DNA of 64,000 nt from Streptomyces sp. NBC_00259 (GCF_036181745.1 NZ_CP108080.1:5893501-5957500), one strand, 5' to 3'. Shown: positions 44,217-53,211, counted from the stretch's first letter. Notes: generated by a model not told the origin, from the sequence alone. Numbers and translations: made by a program.

Positions 44217-44870
44217 GTGCGCGTACTCGTCGTCGAGGACGAGCAGCTGCTCGCCGATGCGGTGGCCACCGGACTGCGCCGGGAGGCCATGGCGGTCGAC
44301 GTCGTGTACGACGGCGCCGCGGCTCTCGAACGGATCGGGGTCAACGACTACGACGTGGTCGTCCTCGACCGCGATCTCCCCTTCGTCCACGGCGACGACG
44401 TCTGCCGCAAGATCGTCGAACTGGGCATGCCCACCCGCGTCCTGATGCTGACCGCGTCCGGCGACGTCAGCGACCGCGTCGAGGGCCTGGAGCTGGGCGC
44501 GGACGACTACCTCCCCAAGCCGTTCGCGTTCACCGAGCTCACCGCCCGCGTCCGGGCCCTGGGCCGGCGTACGACCGTGCCGCTGCCCCCGGTCCTGGAG
44601 CGCGCCGGCATCAAGCTCGACCCGAACCGTCGCGAGGTGTTCCGCGACGGCAAGGAGATCCAGCTGGCCCCGAAGGAGTTCGCCGTGCTGGAGGTCCTCA
44701 TGCGCAGCGAGGGCGCGGTCGTCTCGGCCGAGCAGCTCCTGGAGAAGGCCTGGGACGAGAACACGGACCCGTTCACCAACGTCGTGCGGGTCACCGTCAT
44801 GACCCTGCGCCGCAAGCTCGGCGAGCCCCCGGTGATCGTCACCGTCCCGGGCTCCGGCTACCGGATCTGA
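44217..44870 (+). CDS. cutR: OmpR-family response regulator CutR
   Basis: A 217-residue response regulator. The receiver domain has acidic residues EDE at 7-9, phospho-acceptor Asp51 (VVLDRDLP), the Thr/Ala switch and Lys in LPKPF. The C-terminal winged helix ends in VTVMTLRRKLG and VPGSGYRI. With CutS it was first described through copper-related and actinorhodin phenotypes, and later work connects it with secretion stress. GTG start at 44217 after aggaagga. CutS begins four bases after the stop. Confidence 0.93.
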   Translation: MRVLVVEDEQLLADAVATGLRREAMAVDVVYDGAAALERIGVNDYDVVVLDRDLPFVHGDDVCRKIVELGMPTRVLMLTASGDVSDRVEGLELGADDYLPKPFAFTELTARVRALGRRTTVPLPPVLERAGIKLDPNRREVFRDGKEIQLAPKEFAVLEVLMRSEGAVVSAEQLLEKAWDENTDPFTNVVRVTVMTLRRKLGEPPVIVTVPGSGYRI

Positions 44871-44874
44871 CCCC

Positions 44875-46119
44875 GTGGCAACGGCACCCGCGCCCCCCAC
44901 GGCGCCCCCGAAACCCACCTGGGACCCGCGCGAGCCCGTCGGGCCCCTGCTGCGCCCGACGATCCGCATAAGGCTCACCCTGCTGTACGGCGGGATGTTC
45001 CTGATCGCCGGCATCCTGCTGCTGTCGATCATCTATCTGCTGGCGGCCCAAGCGCTGCACGACGGGATCCAGCAGTCCATCCAGGTCCGCACCGCGCCCG
45101 GCGCGGACGTCGCGATCACCAGTCCCACCTGTCCGCGACTGAACGGCCTGGTCGACAACGAGGAGCGGAACGAGGCGCTGAAGCTGTGCTTCGCCGAGCA
45201 GCGCCAGCACGCTCTCGACGAGCTCCTCACGCGTTCCCTCTTCGCGCTCCTCGGCCTCAGCGTCATCGCGTTCGCCTTCGGCTACGCCATGGCGGGCCGC
45301 GTCCTCTCCCCGCTCGGCAAGATCACCCGCACCGCGCGTCGCGTGGTCGGCTCCGACCTCACGCGGCGGATCGAGCTGGACGGGCCGGACGACGAGCTGA
45401 AAGAGCTGGCGGACACGTTCGACGAGATGCTGGACCGCCTGGAGCGGGCCTTCTCCGCCCAGCAGCGGTTCGTCGCCAACGCCTCGCACGAGCTGCGCAC
45501 GCCCCTGGCGATCAACCGCACGCTGCTGGAGGTGCAGCTCTCCGATCCGGACGCCCCTCCCGAACTCCAGCAACTCGGCAAGACCCTCCTCGCCACCAAC
45601 GAGCGCAGCGAGCAGCTGGTGGAGGGCCTGCTGCTGCTCGCCCGCAGCGAGAACCAGATCGTCGAACGCAAACCGGTCGATCTCGCCGAGGTCGCGGGCC
45701 GCGCCGTCGACCAGACCAGGACGGAGGCCGACGCGAAGGGCGTGGAGATCCGCGGAGAGCGCGCGCTCGCCGTCGTCCAGGGCAACGGTGTGCTCCTGGA
45801 GCGGATCGCCCTGAACCTCGTGCAGAACGCCGTGCGGTACAACATCGCGGAGGGCGGCTGGGTGGACGTCACCACGGGAATCCAGCACGGCCAGGCGGTG
45901 CTGGTGGTGGCGAACACCGGCCCCGTGGTGCCGGCGTACGAGATCGACAATCTCTTCGAGCCCTTCCGGCGGCTTCGACAGGAGCGCACCGGAAGCGACA
46001 AGGGCGTGGGCCTCGGCCTGTCGATCGCGCGATCCGTCGCGCGTGCCCACGGTGGCCGTATCATCGCGGAGCCGCGCGAGGGCGGCGGCCTCGTCATGCG
46101 TGTCACCCTGCCGGTCTGA
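44875..46119 (+). CDS. cutS: Sensor histidine kinase CutS
   Basis: A 414-residue membrane kinase partner of CutR. The first membrane helix spans about residues 32-58 and the second about 120-143; between them lies a small extracellular sensor region with only two cysteines, Cys86 and Cys105. A HAMP domain follows, then the phospho-acceptor His205 in ASHELRTPL and an ATPase domain with N, G1 (GPVVPAYEIDNLFEPF) and G2 (GVGLGLSIA) boxes. The cysteine pair outside the membrane fits redox or disulphide sensing, as proposed for its role in secretion stress. GTG start, tightly coupled to cutR. Confidence 0.92.
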   Translation: MATAPAPPTAPPKPTWDPREPVGPLLRPTIRIRLTLLYGGMFLIAGILLLSIIYLLAAQALHDGIQQSIQVRTAPGADVAITSPTCPRLNGLVDNEERNEALKLCFAEQRQHALDELLTRSLFALLGLSVIAFAFGYAMAGRVLSPLGKITRTARRVVGSDLTRRIELDGPDDELKELADTFDEMLDRLERAFSAQQRFVANASHELRTPLAINRTLLEVQLSDPDAPPELQQLGKTLLATNERSEQLVEGLLLLARSENQIVERKPVDLAEVAGRAVDQTRTEADAKGVEIRGERALAVVQGNGVLLERIALNLVQNAVRYNIAEGGWVDVTTGIQHGQAVLVVANTGPVVPAYEIDNLFEPFRRLRQERTGSDKGVGLGLSIARSVARAHGGRIIAEPREGGGLVMRVTLPV

Positions 46120-46202
46120 GACGTGTTTCCGAGACCGTCTCCGGAATCGCCCCCTGTTCGCTTTACGCGGAATTTTCGGGACCCGTACCCGAAGGTTCGA
46201 TG

Positions 46203-46216
46203 TGTGATCGATCACA
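46203..46216. promoter_or_regulatory. Perfect palindrome TGTGATCGATCACA
   Basis: A 14-base perfect palindrome. It looks like a Crp/Fnr-type site (TGTGA-TCACA) but with four instead of six bases between half-sites. It lies 84 bases after cutS and about 305 bases before the DUF4193 start. Confidence 0.4.
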
Positions 46217-46340
46217 GGGACGATTTTCCAGCCATGTACTCTCCGTCATCAAAGATCCTTGAGAACGCCGGGAACGTCCGGGTTTCCGGGGGTCCGAATG
46301 ACGGGAAGTACACGGGGTGGCGCCCGTGAAGTGCGACATT

Positions 46341-46358
46341 AGGACCGTGTACGGTCCT
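46341..46358. promoter_or_regulatory. Inverted repeat AGGACCGT-GT-ACGGTCCT
   Basis: Perfect eight-base arms separated by two bases, about 165 bases upstream of the DUF4193 start. Symmetry and spacing are typical of a dimeric repressor site; the protein is unknown. Confidence 0.4.
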
Positions 46359-46521
46359 GATCGCCATCCAAGCTGATCACTCTTGAGGGGTCGGATTGGG
46401 TGTCGATTGAGTAACAGACCTTGATGTGAGGCAAAATCTCCGCCTCAGGTCGGGCACAAGTCCGGCCTCTCACGCGTTACGTGCGCTGAGACACCGCAAA
46501 CACCCAGAGGGGGAGAGCGAC

Positions 46522-46818
46522 ATGGCTACGGATTACGACACCCCACGCAAGACCGACGACGACATCGATTCCGACAGCCTCGAAGAGCTGAAGGCCAGGC
46601 GGAACGACAAGACGACCTCCACGGTCGACGTCGACGAGTTCGAGGCCGCAGAAGGCCTCGAGCTGCCGGGAGCCGACCTCTCGAACGAGGAGCTCGCGGT
46701 CCGGGTACTTCCCAAGCAGGCCGACGAGTTCACCTGCATGAGCTGCTTCCTGGTGCACCACCGCAGCCAGCTGGCCCGCGAGAAGAACGGTCAGCCGATC
46801 TGCCGCGACTGCGACTGA
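46522..46818 (+). CDS. DUF4193-family acidic zinc-ribbon protein
   Basis: A 98-residue protein of a family confined to actinobacteria. The N-terminal 60 residues are very acidic (DDDIDSDSLEELKARRND). The C-terminal part has a zinc-ribbon-like CMSC and CRDCD pair with HH between them. Relatives are expressed at high level, and the domain may bind RNA polymerase or nucleic acid, but this is speculation. The ATG at 46522 follows agggggagag, one of the strongest ribosome sites in the window. Confidence 0.85.
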   Translation: MATDYDTPRKTDDDIDSDSLEELKARRNDKTTSTVDVDEFEAAEGLELPGADLSNEELAVRVLPKQADEFTCMSCFLVHHRSQLAREKNGQPICRDCD

Positions 46819-46830
46819 GGTCCGGTCGGC

Positions 46831-47799
46831 ATGGCAGGCGACGGACCGGCGGACCGGCCGGCGAAGTGGCGATTCCGGCGGAAGGGCTCCCCGGAGGCAC
46901 ATCCGGGCGGTCCTGGCCCGTGGGACGGCGCTGAGCCGTCTGACGGGCAGGACGGCGATGTCGACCTGCCCTCTCCCGGTGTGCGTGACGACGAGCGAGG
47001 CCGATCGGCCTCGCTCGAGGCCGCGCCCCAGGCAGAGCCCTCGACCAGGGCTCGGCGCCTGGACGCGGTCAGGCACGGAGTGCGCAGGAGCGGCGAGGTC
47101 GCCAGGACCGGCGTTCGCAAGAGCGGCGAGGCCGCCAAGGCCACGCTCGGTTTCATCGCCGACCGGCTCATCGAGTCCGCGCCGCGCATCCCGGTCCGCG
47201 ATCTCGCCACCCTGCGGGCACAGTTCCCGGGCCTCGGCCCGGAGCAGCTCGCCGACAAGCTGATCGCGGGCGCGGCCAACGGGACCTCGACCGTGGGCGC
47301 CGGCATCGGCGCCGCGGCCATGATGCCGGTGCCGCCCGCACTGCCGGCCGAGCTGGCCACGGAGATCATCGGCGTCGCGGCGATCGAGCTGAAGCTCATC
47401 GCCGAGCTGCACGAGGTCTACGGCCTGCGTGCGCCCGGCAATCTCAAGGAGCGCTCCGTCGCGTATCTGAACAGCTGGTCGGAGGAGCGCGGCGTCGACG
47501 TGACCAAACCGTCGACGATCAACGCCGCCCTCGGCGGCCATATGAAGCGCGAACTGCGCCAGCAGATCATGAAGCGCATGGTCCGGAATCTGCCGAACCT
47601 GATGCCCTTCATGATCGGTGCCGCGGTCGGTGCCGTGATGAACCGGCGCGACACCAGGAAGCTCGCGGAGCGGATCAGGAAGGATCTGCGCAAGCGCCAG
47701 GTCTCCTGGGACGCCCTGCCCCCGCAGCCCCGGCTGGAACAGCCGGAGGAGCTGCCGCACGGCATCCCGCCCGAGCTGCGCAGGGAACTCGGCAACTGA
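46831..47799 (+). CDS. EcsC-like conserved hypothetical protein
   Basis: A 322-residue protein that begins 12 bases after the DUF4193 stop. The first 75 residues are disordered and charged. The rest is helical with hydrophobic patches (GTSTVGAGIGAAAMMPVPPA, IIGVAAIELKLIAELHEVYG, NLMPFMIGAAVGAVMNRRDT) resembling the EcsC family, whose function is poorly known. The hydrophobic stretches are short and amphipathic, so peripheral membrane attachment is possible. No catalytic motif is visible. Confidence 0.65.
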   Translation: MAGDGPADRPAKWRFRRKGSPEAHPGGPGPWDGAEPSDGQDGDVDLPSPGVRDDERGRSASLEAAPQAEPSTRARRLDAVRHGVRRSGEVARTGVRKSGEAAKATLGFIADRLIESAPRIPVRDLATLRAQFPGLGPEQLADKLIAGAANGTSTVGAGIGAAAMMPVPPALPAELATEIIGVAAIELKLIAELHEVYGLRAPGNLKERSVAYLNSWSEERGVDVTKPSTINAALGGHMKRELRQQIMKRMVRNLPNLMPFMIGAAVGAVMNRRDTRKLAERIRKDLRKRQVSWDALPPQPRLEQPEELPHGIPPELRRELGN

Positions 47800-47832
47800 C
47801 GCGCCTCGGTGACGGCCGGACCCGCCGGCTTC

Positions 47833-47932
47833 GGCGCGTCGCCCCGACCACCCGCCTCCGGCGTCTGCCCGACCACCCGCTCGGGCATCGTCCCGAGCAC
47901 CTGCCTCTGGCGCCGCCCCGACCACCCGCCTC
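47833..47932. repeat. Four imperfect ~25-base tandem repeats
   Basis: Units such as ggcgtctgcccgaccacccg and ggcgccgccccgaccacccg repeat four times with changes, at about 47833, 47860, 47883 and 47909. They fill the gap between two convergent genes, with no coding frame continued. They may serve as a slippage-prone spacer or terminator. Confidence 0.75.
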
Positions 47933-47944
47933 GGCGCCGTTTCC

Positions 47945-48427
47945 TCAGTCGGTCCGTACAGCGTCCAGAGCGGCCACCAGGCCCCGCGGATCCCGGGTCG
48001 AGACGTACACGTAGGGAGTCGGGTCCTGCGGGTCCGTGACGGGCACCCGCACCGCCGTCGGCACATAGCTGCGCAGCAGCATGAAGGCACGCGGATCCGC
48101 CTTGTACGAACGCCAGGCACGAGCCTCCTCCGCGTCCAGCACCTCGGCCTCGCCGAGCGCCGACACGGGAATCCGGGCGTCGCCCGCGACCAGCGAGTCC
48201 GCCACCACCCGGATCCGGGCGGAGCCGTACGAACTCACCGCCGCCGCAGCCAGCGCGCCCGCCGCGATCAGCCCGCCCAGCATCGGCACCGGACCCAGCG
48301 GAAGCAGCACGAGCCCGCCCGAGAGCGCCACCATGACGGTGATCAGCCACCAGGAGCGGGGGGCGGTCAGGCGCTCGTCGTAACGGGGTGCGACAGGGGA
48401 GCCGGCGGGTGTGGCGGAGGGCTGCAT
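47945..48427 (-). CDS. DUF3093-family membrane protein
   Basis: A 160-residue conserved actinobacterial protein. Two adjacent hydrophobic segments at about residues 25-65 (WWLITVMVALSGGLVLLPLG, then GGLIAAGALAAAAV) are followed by a cytoplasmic beta-rich domain (RIRVVADSLVAGDARIPVSA) that ends in YVYVSTRDPRGLVAALDAV. It resembles PH-like membrane-associated domains. The ATG at 48427 is used because the open frame upstream overlaps the thioesterase promoter. Function unknown. It is divergent from the thioesterase gene. Confidence 0.8.
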   Translation of the reverse strand: MQPSATPAGSPVAPRYDERLTAPRSWWLITVMVALSGGLVLLPLGPVPMLGGLIAAGALAAAAVSSYGSARIRVVADSLVAGDARIPVSALGEAEVLDAEEARAWRSYKADPRAFMLLRSYVPTAVRVPVTDPQDPTPYVYVSTRDPRGLVAALDAVRTD

Positions 48428-48485
48428 GAAACCAAGCTTGGCACGGCGCGACCTGCGGGTAGCCGCGCGGGTAAGGTCTGCGCCT

Positions 48486-49061
48486 GTGAGCACTGCACTG
48501 ACCCCTCCGGCCGACGCCATAGCGCCGGTACGGCACCCCGACGCGCCCGCTCCCGGTGAGCTTCTCGGCGCGCACTACGAGTACTGCTTCGGCTGCGGCG
48601 GCGGGCAGCCCCACGGGCTGCACCTGGAGGCGCGGGCCGGCGAGGGTGTCAGTCTCACCGCCGAGTTCACCGTGGCCCCCGCCCATCAGGGCGCGCCCGG
48701 TCTCGCCCACGGCGGCGTCCTGACCACCGCGCTCGACGAGACGCTCGGCTCGCTGAACTGGCTGCTGCGGGTGATCGCGGTGACCGGACGGCTGGAGACC
48801 GACTTCGTGCGTCCCGTACCCGTGGACACGGTGCTGTTCCTGGAGGCCGAGGTCACCGCGGTCAGCGGCCGCAAGATCTACTCCCGGGCCACCGGCCGGA
48901 TCGGCGGCCCCGACGGGCCCGTGGCCGTCCGCGCCGAGGCCCTCTTCATCGAAGTCAAGGTCGACCACTTCATCGACAACGGCCGCCCGGAGGAGATCCA
49001 GGCGGCGATGGCCGACCCCGACCAGGTCAGGCGCACCCGCGCCTTCGAGGTGAACCCCTGA
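48486..49061 (+). CDS. Hot-dog-fold (PaaI/4HBT) thioesterase
   Basis: A 191-residue protein with one hot-dog domain. The substrate-binding helix contains HGGVLTTALDETLG with the catalytic-type Asp/Glu, preceded by HQGAPGLA. An N-terminal FGCGGGQPHGLHL motif is typical of this subgroup. It should hydrolyse an acyl-CoA. The GTG at 48486 is preferred to a start 25 codons earlier that would lie inside the divergent gene's start region. Its stop overlaps the dut ATG by one base (TGATG). Confidence 0.87.
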   Translation: MSTALTPPADAIAPVRHPDAPAPGELLGAHYEYCFGCGGGQPHGLHLEARAGEGVSLTAEFTVAPAHQGAPGLAHGGVLTTALDETLGSLNWLLRVIAVTGRLETDFVRPVPVDTVLFLEAEVTAVSGRKIYSRATGRIGGPDGPVAVRAEALFIEVKVDHFIDNGRPEEIQAAMADPDQVRRTRAFEVNP

Positions 49062-49582
49062 TGCGCGATCCCGTCGACGTACTGATCCGGCGCGTGGACC
49101 CGGAGGTACCGATTCCGCAATACGGACACCCGGGCGATGCCGGTGTCGATCTGGTGACCACCCAGGCCGCCGAGCTCGCACCCGGCGAACGCGCGGTTCT
49201 GCCCACGGGAGTGTCTGTCGCGCTCCCGGACGGGTACGCGGCCTTCGTGCATCCGCGTTCGGGGCTGGCGGCCCGGTGCGGCCTGGCCCTCGTGAATGCC
49301 CCAGGGACGGTGGATGCCGGGTACCGTGGGGAGATCAAGGTGATCGTGGTCAATCTGGACCCGCGTGAGAGCGTGCGGTTCGAGCGGTTCGACCGGATCG
49401 CCCAACTGGTCGTCCAGCAGGTCGAGAAGGTGCGCTTCCACGAGGTGGCGGAGCTTCCCGGCTCGGCGCGGGCCGAGGGGGGCTTCGGGTCCACCGGCGG
49501 TCACGCCGCCGTTGACGGCTCGGGCGGCTCACAGGGTGGGAATCGATACGCTTCGGTCGTATCCGACCGGGAAGGACAGTGA
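49061..49582 (+). CDS. dut: Deoxyuridine 5'-triphosphate nucleotidohydrolase
   Basis: A 173-residue trimeric dUTPase that turns dUTP into dUMP and pyrophosphate. All five family motifs are seen: GDAGVDL, HPRSGLA, GTVDAGYRGEI, RIAQLV and the C-terminal lid EGGFGSTGGH. The tail continues about 25 residues past motif 5, longer than most bacterial enzymes. It is translationally coupled to the thioesterase gene and two bases before DUF3710, an arrangement typical of actinomycetes. Confidence 0.95.
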   Translation: MRDPVDVLIRRVDPEVPIPQYGHPGDAGVDLVTTQAAELAPGERAVLPTGVSVALPDGYAAFVHPRSGLAARCGLALVNAPGTVDAGYRGEIKVIVVNLDPRESVRFERFDRIAQLVVQQVEKVRFHEVAELPGSARAEGGFGSTGGHAAVDGSGGSQGGNRYASVVSDREGQ

Positions 49583-49583
49583 C

Positions 49584-50351
49584 GTGTTCGGACGTCGCAA
49601 GAAGAGCGGTGCCGCCGAGGATGTGGCGGGCGAGGCCGAGCAGGTCGTCGACGAGCTCGACACGGACGAGGCGGCGGAGCAGGACGCGCCGCGCCGGGTG
49701 AACCTTCCGCCCGAGCCCCGGCCCGACGGGCCCTGGGACGTCTCCGAGGTCTCCAAGCCCGAAGAGGGCCGTGTGGACCTGGGTGGTCTCTTCGTGCCCG
49801 GTGTCGAGGGCATGGAGCTGCGCGTGGAGGTCGCGGGCGACGCGATCGTGGCGGCGACGGTCGTGCTGCGGGACAGCGCGGTCCAGCTGCAAGGGTTCGC
49901 CGCGCCCAAGAAGGAGGGCATCTGGGGCGAGGTCCGCGAGGAGATCGCCTCCGGCATCACCCAGCAGGGCGGCATCATCGACGAGGTCGAGGGTCCCCTC
50001 GGCTGGGAGCTGCGGGCCCAGGTCCCCGTCCAGCTGCCCGACGGCACCGGTGGCGTACAGCTGGTGCGCTTCGTCGGCGTCGACGGGCCGCGCTGGTTCC
50101 TGCGCGGAGTGATCTCCGGGCAGGGTGCGGTGCAGCCGCAGGCCGCCGGCCTGCTGGAGCAGATCTTCCGGGACACGGTCGTGGTCCGCGGCGAGGGCCC
50201 GATGGCGCCCCGCGACCCGATCGTCCTGAAGCTGCCGAATGATGCGCAGATGGTGCCCGAGGGCGTCCAGCAGGAGGACCAGGAGACGTCCCGTTTCTCC
50301 GGCGGCATGGGACAACTGCAGCGCGGCCCGGAGATCACCGAGGTGCGCTGA
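49584..50351 (+). CDS. DUF3710-family conserved protein
   Basis: A 255-residue actinobacterial protein that starts with a GTG one base after the dut stop. The N-terminus is basic then very acidic (MFGRRKKSG, EQVVDELDTDEAAEQD). The core (about 60-230) is a beta/alpha domain with PWDVSEV, GIWGEVREEI and PRWFLRGVISG. The position beside dut is strongly conserved in actinomycetes. Function unknown; a role near DNA or nucleotide metabolism is only a guess from context. Confidence 0.82.
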   Translation: MFGRRKKSGAAEDVAGEAEQVVDELDTDEAAEQDAPRRVNLPPEPRPDGPWDVSEVSKPEEGRVDLGGLFVPGVEGMELRVEVAGDAIVAATVVLRDSAVQLQGFAAPKKEGIWGEVREEIASGITQQGGIIDEVEGPLGWELRAQVPVQLPDGTGGVQLVRFVGVDGPRWFLRGVISGQGAVQPQAAGLLEQIFRDTVVVRGEGPMAPRDPIVLKLPNDAQMVPEGVQQEDQETSRFSGGMGQLQRGPEITEVR

Positions 50352-50358
50352 GTCGGAT

Positions 50359-50425
50359 GCCCGCCCGAAGGGCGGGCCGGTCTGTCGCGGTGGGCCGCAC
50401 CCCGGAATCCGGGGTGCGGCCCACC
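50359..50425 (+). terminator. Two successive terminator hairpins after DUF3710
   Basis: A small hairpin gcccgccc-gaa-gggcgggc (50359-50377) is followed by a perfect 17-base stem with a three-base loop (50389-50425). The second is one of the strongest hairpins in the window. Confidence 0.85.
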
Positions 50426-50586
50426 GTCGTTCCACCGAATCCGCGCTCCCACCAGGCGCGTCAGAATCGCGTCAATAGGCCCCTGAGCACCGCAACCTGT
50501 CCCATTTGCCCGATTTCATGGATGTAACTTCAACAAAGCGTCCGTGACGGGCGCAGCAGCCGACGCGCGGTTGCCGGTGAAGGACA

Positions 50587-53139
50587 ATGAGGGCCATGGG
50601 ACGCGGCAAGCTACGGATCTACCTGGGAGCGGCGCCGGGCGTCGGCAAGACGTACGCGATGCTCTCCGAGGCACACCGTCGCATCGAGCGGGGCACGGAC
50701 TGCGTCGTGGGCTTCGTCGAGCATCACAACCGGCCGCGTACCGAGGTCATGCTGCACGGGCTGGAGCAGGTCCCGCGCCGTGAGATCGAGTACCGGGACA
50801 CGGTGTTCACGGAGATGGACGTGGACGCGGTCCTGGAGCGGCGTCCGGCGGTCGCCCTGGTGGACGAGATGGCCCACACGAACGTGCCGGGTTCGCGCAA
50901 CGCGAAGCGGTGGCAGGACGTCGAGGAGCTGCTCGCGGCCGGCATCGATGTCGTCTCGACGGTGAACATCCAGCATCTGGAGTCGCTGGGTGACGTGGTC
51001 GAGTCGATAACCGGGGTGCGGCAGCGGGAGACGGTGCCGGACGAGGTCGTGCGCCGTGCGGATCAGATCGAGTTGGTCGACATGTCGCCGCAGGCGCTGC
51101 GGCGGCGGATGGCGCACGGCAACATCTACAAGTCGGACAAGGTCGATGCGGCGTTGTCCAACTACTTCCGGCCGGGGAACCTGACCGCGTTGCGGGAACT
51201 GGCCCTGCTGTGGGTCGCCGACCGCGTGGATGAGTACCTCCAGCAGTACCGGGGCGAACACAACATCCGCTCGACCTGGCAGGCCCGGGAGCGGATCGTG
51301 GTCGGTCTGACCGGTGGTCCCGAGGGGCGTACGCTCATCCGCCGTGCCGCGCGGCTGGCGGAGAAGGGCGCGGGCGGTGAAGTGCTGGCCGTCTACATCG
51401 CGCGTAGTGACGGGCTGACGGCGGCGTCGCCGAAGGAGCTGGCGGTCCAGCGCACGCTGGTCGAGGATCTCGGCGGTACGTTCCACCATGTGATCGGGGA
51501 CGACGTCCCGTCCGCGCTGCTGGAGTTCGCGCGCGGAGTCAACGCCACCCAGATCGTGCTCGGCTCCTCGCGCCGCAAGACCTGGCAGTACGTCTTCGGA
51601 CCCGGCGTCGGCGCGACCGTCGCCCGTGAGTCCGGGCCCGACCTGGACGTCCACATCGTCACCCACGAAGCGGTCGCCAAGGGCCGGGGGCTCCCCGTCG
51701 CCCGGGGCGCCCGCCTCGGCCGGTCCCGCATCATCTGGGGCTGGCTCGTGGGCGTGGCCGGGCCCGTCCTGCTGGCGCTGCTGCTCACGCACGCCGACGC
51801 GGACCTCGGCCTCGCCAACGACATGCTGCTGTTCCTGGCGCTGACCGTGGCCGCTGCGCTCCTCGGCGGGCTGCTCCCGGCCCTCGCCTCCGCCGCGGTC
51901 GGATCGCTGCTGCTGAACTACTACTTCACCCCGCCGCTCCACCGGTTCACGATCGCCGATCCGAAGAACATCGTCGCCATCGTCGTCTTCGTGGCCGTCG
52001 CCGTCTCGGTCGCCTCCGTCGTCGATCTCGCGGCCCGCCGCACCCACCAGGCCGCCCGGCTGCGCGCCGAGTCCGAGATCCTGTCGTTCCTCGCCGGCAG
52101 CGTGCTGCGCGGCGAGACGAGCCTGGAGGCGCTGCTGGAGCGGGTCCGCGAGACCTTCGGCATGGAGTCCGTGGCGCTGCTGGAGCGGGAGAGCGACGTC
52201 GAGCCGTGGACCTGTGCGGGCAGCGTCGGACCCAGCCCCGCCCGCCGCCCCGAGGACGCCGAGGTCGACATGCCGGTCGGCGACGACATGGCGCTGGCGC
52301 TGTCCGGGCGGGTCCTGCCCGCAGAGGACCGGCGGGTCCTCGGCGCCTTCGCCGCGCAGGCCGCGGTCGTCCTGGACCGCCAGCGCCTCGTCGGCGCCGC
52401 GGAGGAGGCCCGCAAGCTCGCCGAGGGGAACAAGATCCGTACCGCGCTCCTCGCCGCCGTCAGCCACGATCTGCGCACCCCGCTCGCCGGGATCAAGGCC
52501 GCCGTCTCCTCGCTCCGCTCCGACGACGTCCAATGGTCCGAGGACGACCAGGCCGAACTCCTCGAAGGCATCGAGGCGGGCGCCGACCGGCTCGACCACC
52601 TCGTCGGCAACCTGCTCGACATGTCCCGCCTGCAGACCGGCACCGTCACCGCGCTCATCCGCGACATCGACCTCGACGAGGTCGTCCCCATGGCGCTCGT
52701 CGGCGTCCCCGAGGGAAGTGTCGAACTGGAGATCCCCGAAACACTGCCGATGGTGCGCGTCGACAAGGGGCTGCTGGAACGGGCCGTCGCCAACATCGTC
52801 GAGAACGCCGTCAAGTACAGTCCCGACGCGACACCCGTCGTGGTGTCCGCGAGCGCGCTCGGCAACCGCGTCGAGGTACGGGTCGTGGATCGCGGCCGAG
52901 GCGTACCGGACGACGCGAAGGAACGAATCTTCGAGCCCTTCCAGCGCTACGGCGACGCCCCGCGCGGCTCCGGCGTCGGGCTCGGCCTCGCCGTGGCCCG
53001 CGGCTTCACCGAGGCGATGGACGGCACACTGTCCGCCGAGGACACTCCCGGCGGCGGTCTGACGATGGTCCTCACCCTCCGGGCGGAGTCCGGCACCGCT
53101 CCGGTCAGCTCCGAACTCCCCGCCCAGGTCATCGGCTGA
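50587..53139 (+). CDS. kdpD: Potassium-responsive sensor histidine kinase KdpD
   Basis: An 850-residue KdpD. The N-terminal KdpD domain (about 1-210) has a Walker A GAAPGVGKTYAM and Walker B-like VALVDEMAHTN. A universal-stress-protein-like domain (about 235-360) follows. Then come four close membrane helices (about 385-485, DUF4118, LLNYYFTPPLHRFTI), a GAF-like region (500-610), phospho-acceptor His627 (VSHDLRTPL) and an ATPase domain. It senses potassium or osmotic state and phosphorylates KdpE. ATG 50596 (MGRGKLRIYLG) is an alternative start. kdpFABC are not in the window. Confidence 0.93.
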   Translation: MRAMGRGKLRIYLGAAPGVGKTYAMLSEAHRRIERGTDCVVGFVEHHNRPRTEVMLHGLEQVPRREIEYRDTVFTEMDVDAVLERRPAVALVDEMAHTNVPGSRNAKRWQDVEELLAAGIDVVSTVNIQHLESLGDVVESITGVRQRETVPDEVVRRADQIELVDMSPQALRRRMAHGNIYKSDKVDAALSNYFRPGNLTALRELALLWVADRVDEYLQQYRGEHNIRSTWQARERIVVGLTGGPEGRTLIRRAARLAEKGAGGEVLAVYIARSDGLTAASPKELAVQRTLVEDLGGTFHHVIGDDVPSALLEFARGVNATQIVLGSSRRKTWQYVFGPGVGATVARESGPDLDVHIVTHEAVAKGRGLPVARGARLGRSRIIWGWLVGVAGPVLLALLLTHADADLGLANDMLLFLALTVAAALLGGLLPALASAAVGSLLLNYYFTPPLHRFTIADPKNIVAIVVFVAVAVSVASVVDLAARRTHQAARLRAESEILSFLAGSVLRGETSLEALLERVRETFGMESVALLERESDVEPWTCAGSVGPSPARRPEDAEVDMPVGDDMALALSGRVLPAEDRRVLGAFAAQAAVVLDRQRLVGAAEEARKLAEGNKIRTALLAAVSHDLRTPLAGIKAAVSSLRSDDVQWSEDDQAELLEGIEAGADRLDHLVGNLLDMSRLQTGTVTALIRDIDLDEVVPMALVGVPEGSVELEIPETLPMVRVDKGLLERAVANIVENAVKYSPDATPVVVSASALGNRVEVRVVDRGRGVPDDAKERIFEPFQRYGDAPRGSGVGLGLAVARGFTEAMDGTLSAEDTPGGGLTMVLTLRAESGTAPVSSELPAQVIG

Positions 53140-53211
53140 CCCGGCGCACCCACCATCCCGACGCACGGACCCACCCCCGGCGCATGGACGAAAGACGGAA
53201 GGAAGGCACTC

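Larger units (their letters stand above)
46120..46521. other. Long non-coding control region before the DUF4193 gene
   Basis: A 402-base gap without a convincing gene. It is lower in GC than its surroundings and holds two clear palindromes, listed separately. The next gene encodes a small abundant-looking protein with a strong ribosome site, so this is probably an extended, regulated promoter/leader. Confidence 0.5.

Noticed and set aside
46203..46216. Crp binding site call for TGTGATCGATCACA
   Set aside because: Spacing between half-sites is four rather than six bases, so I list it only as an unassigned palindrome.
46123..46329. Small frame of 68 codons after cutS
   Set aside because: Atypical codon use, no ribosome site, and it covers the TGTGATCGATCACA palindrome; the region is better read as regulatory.
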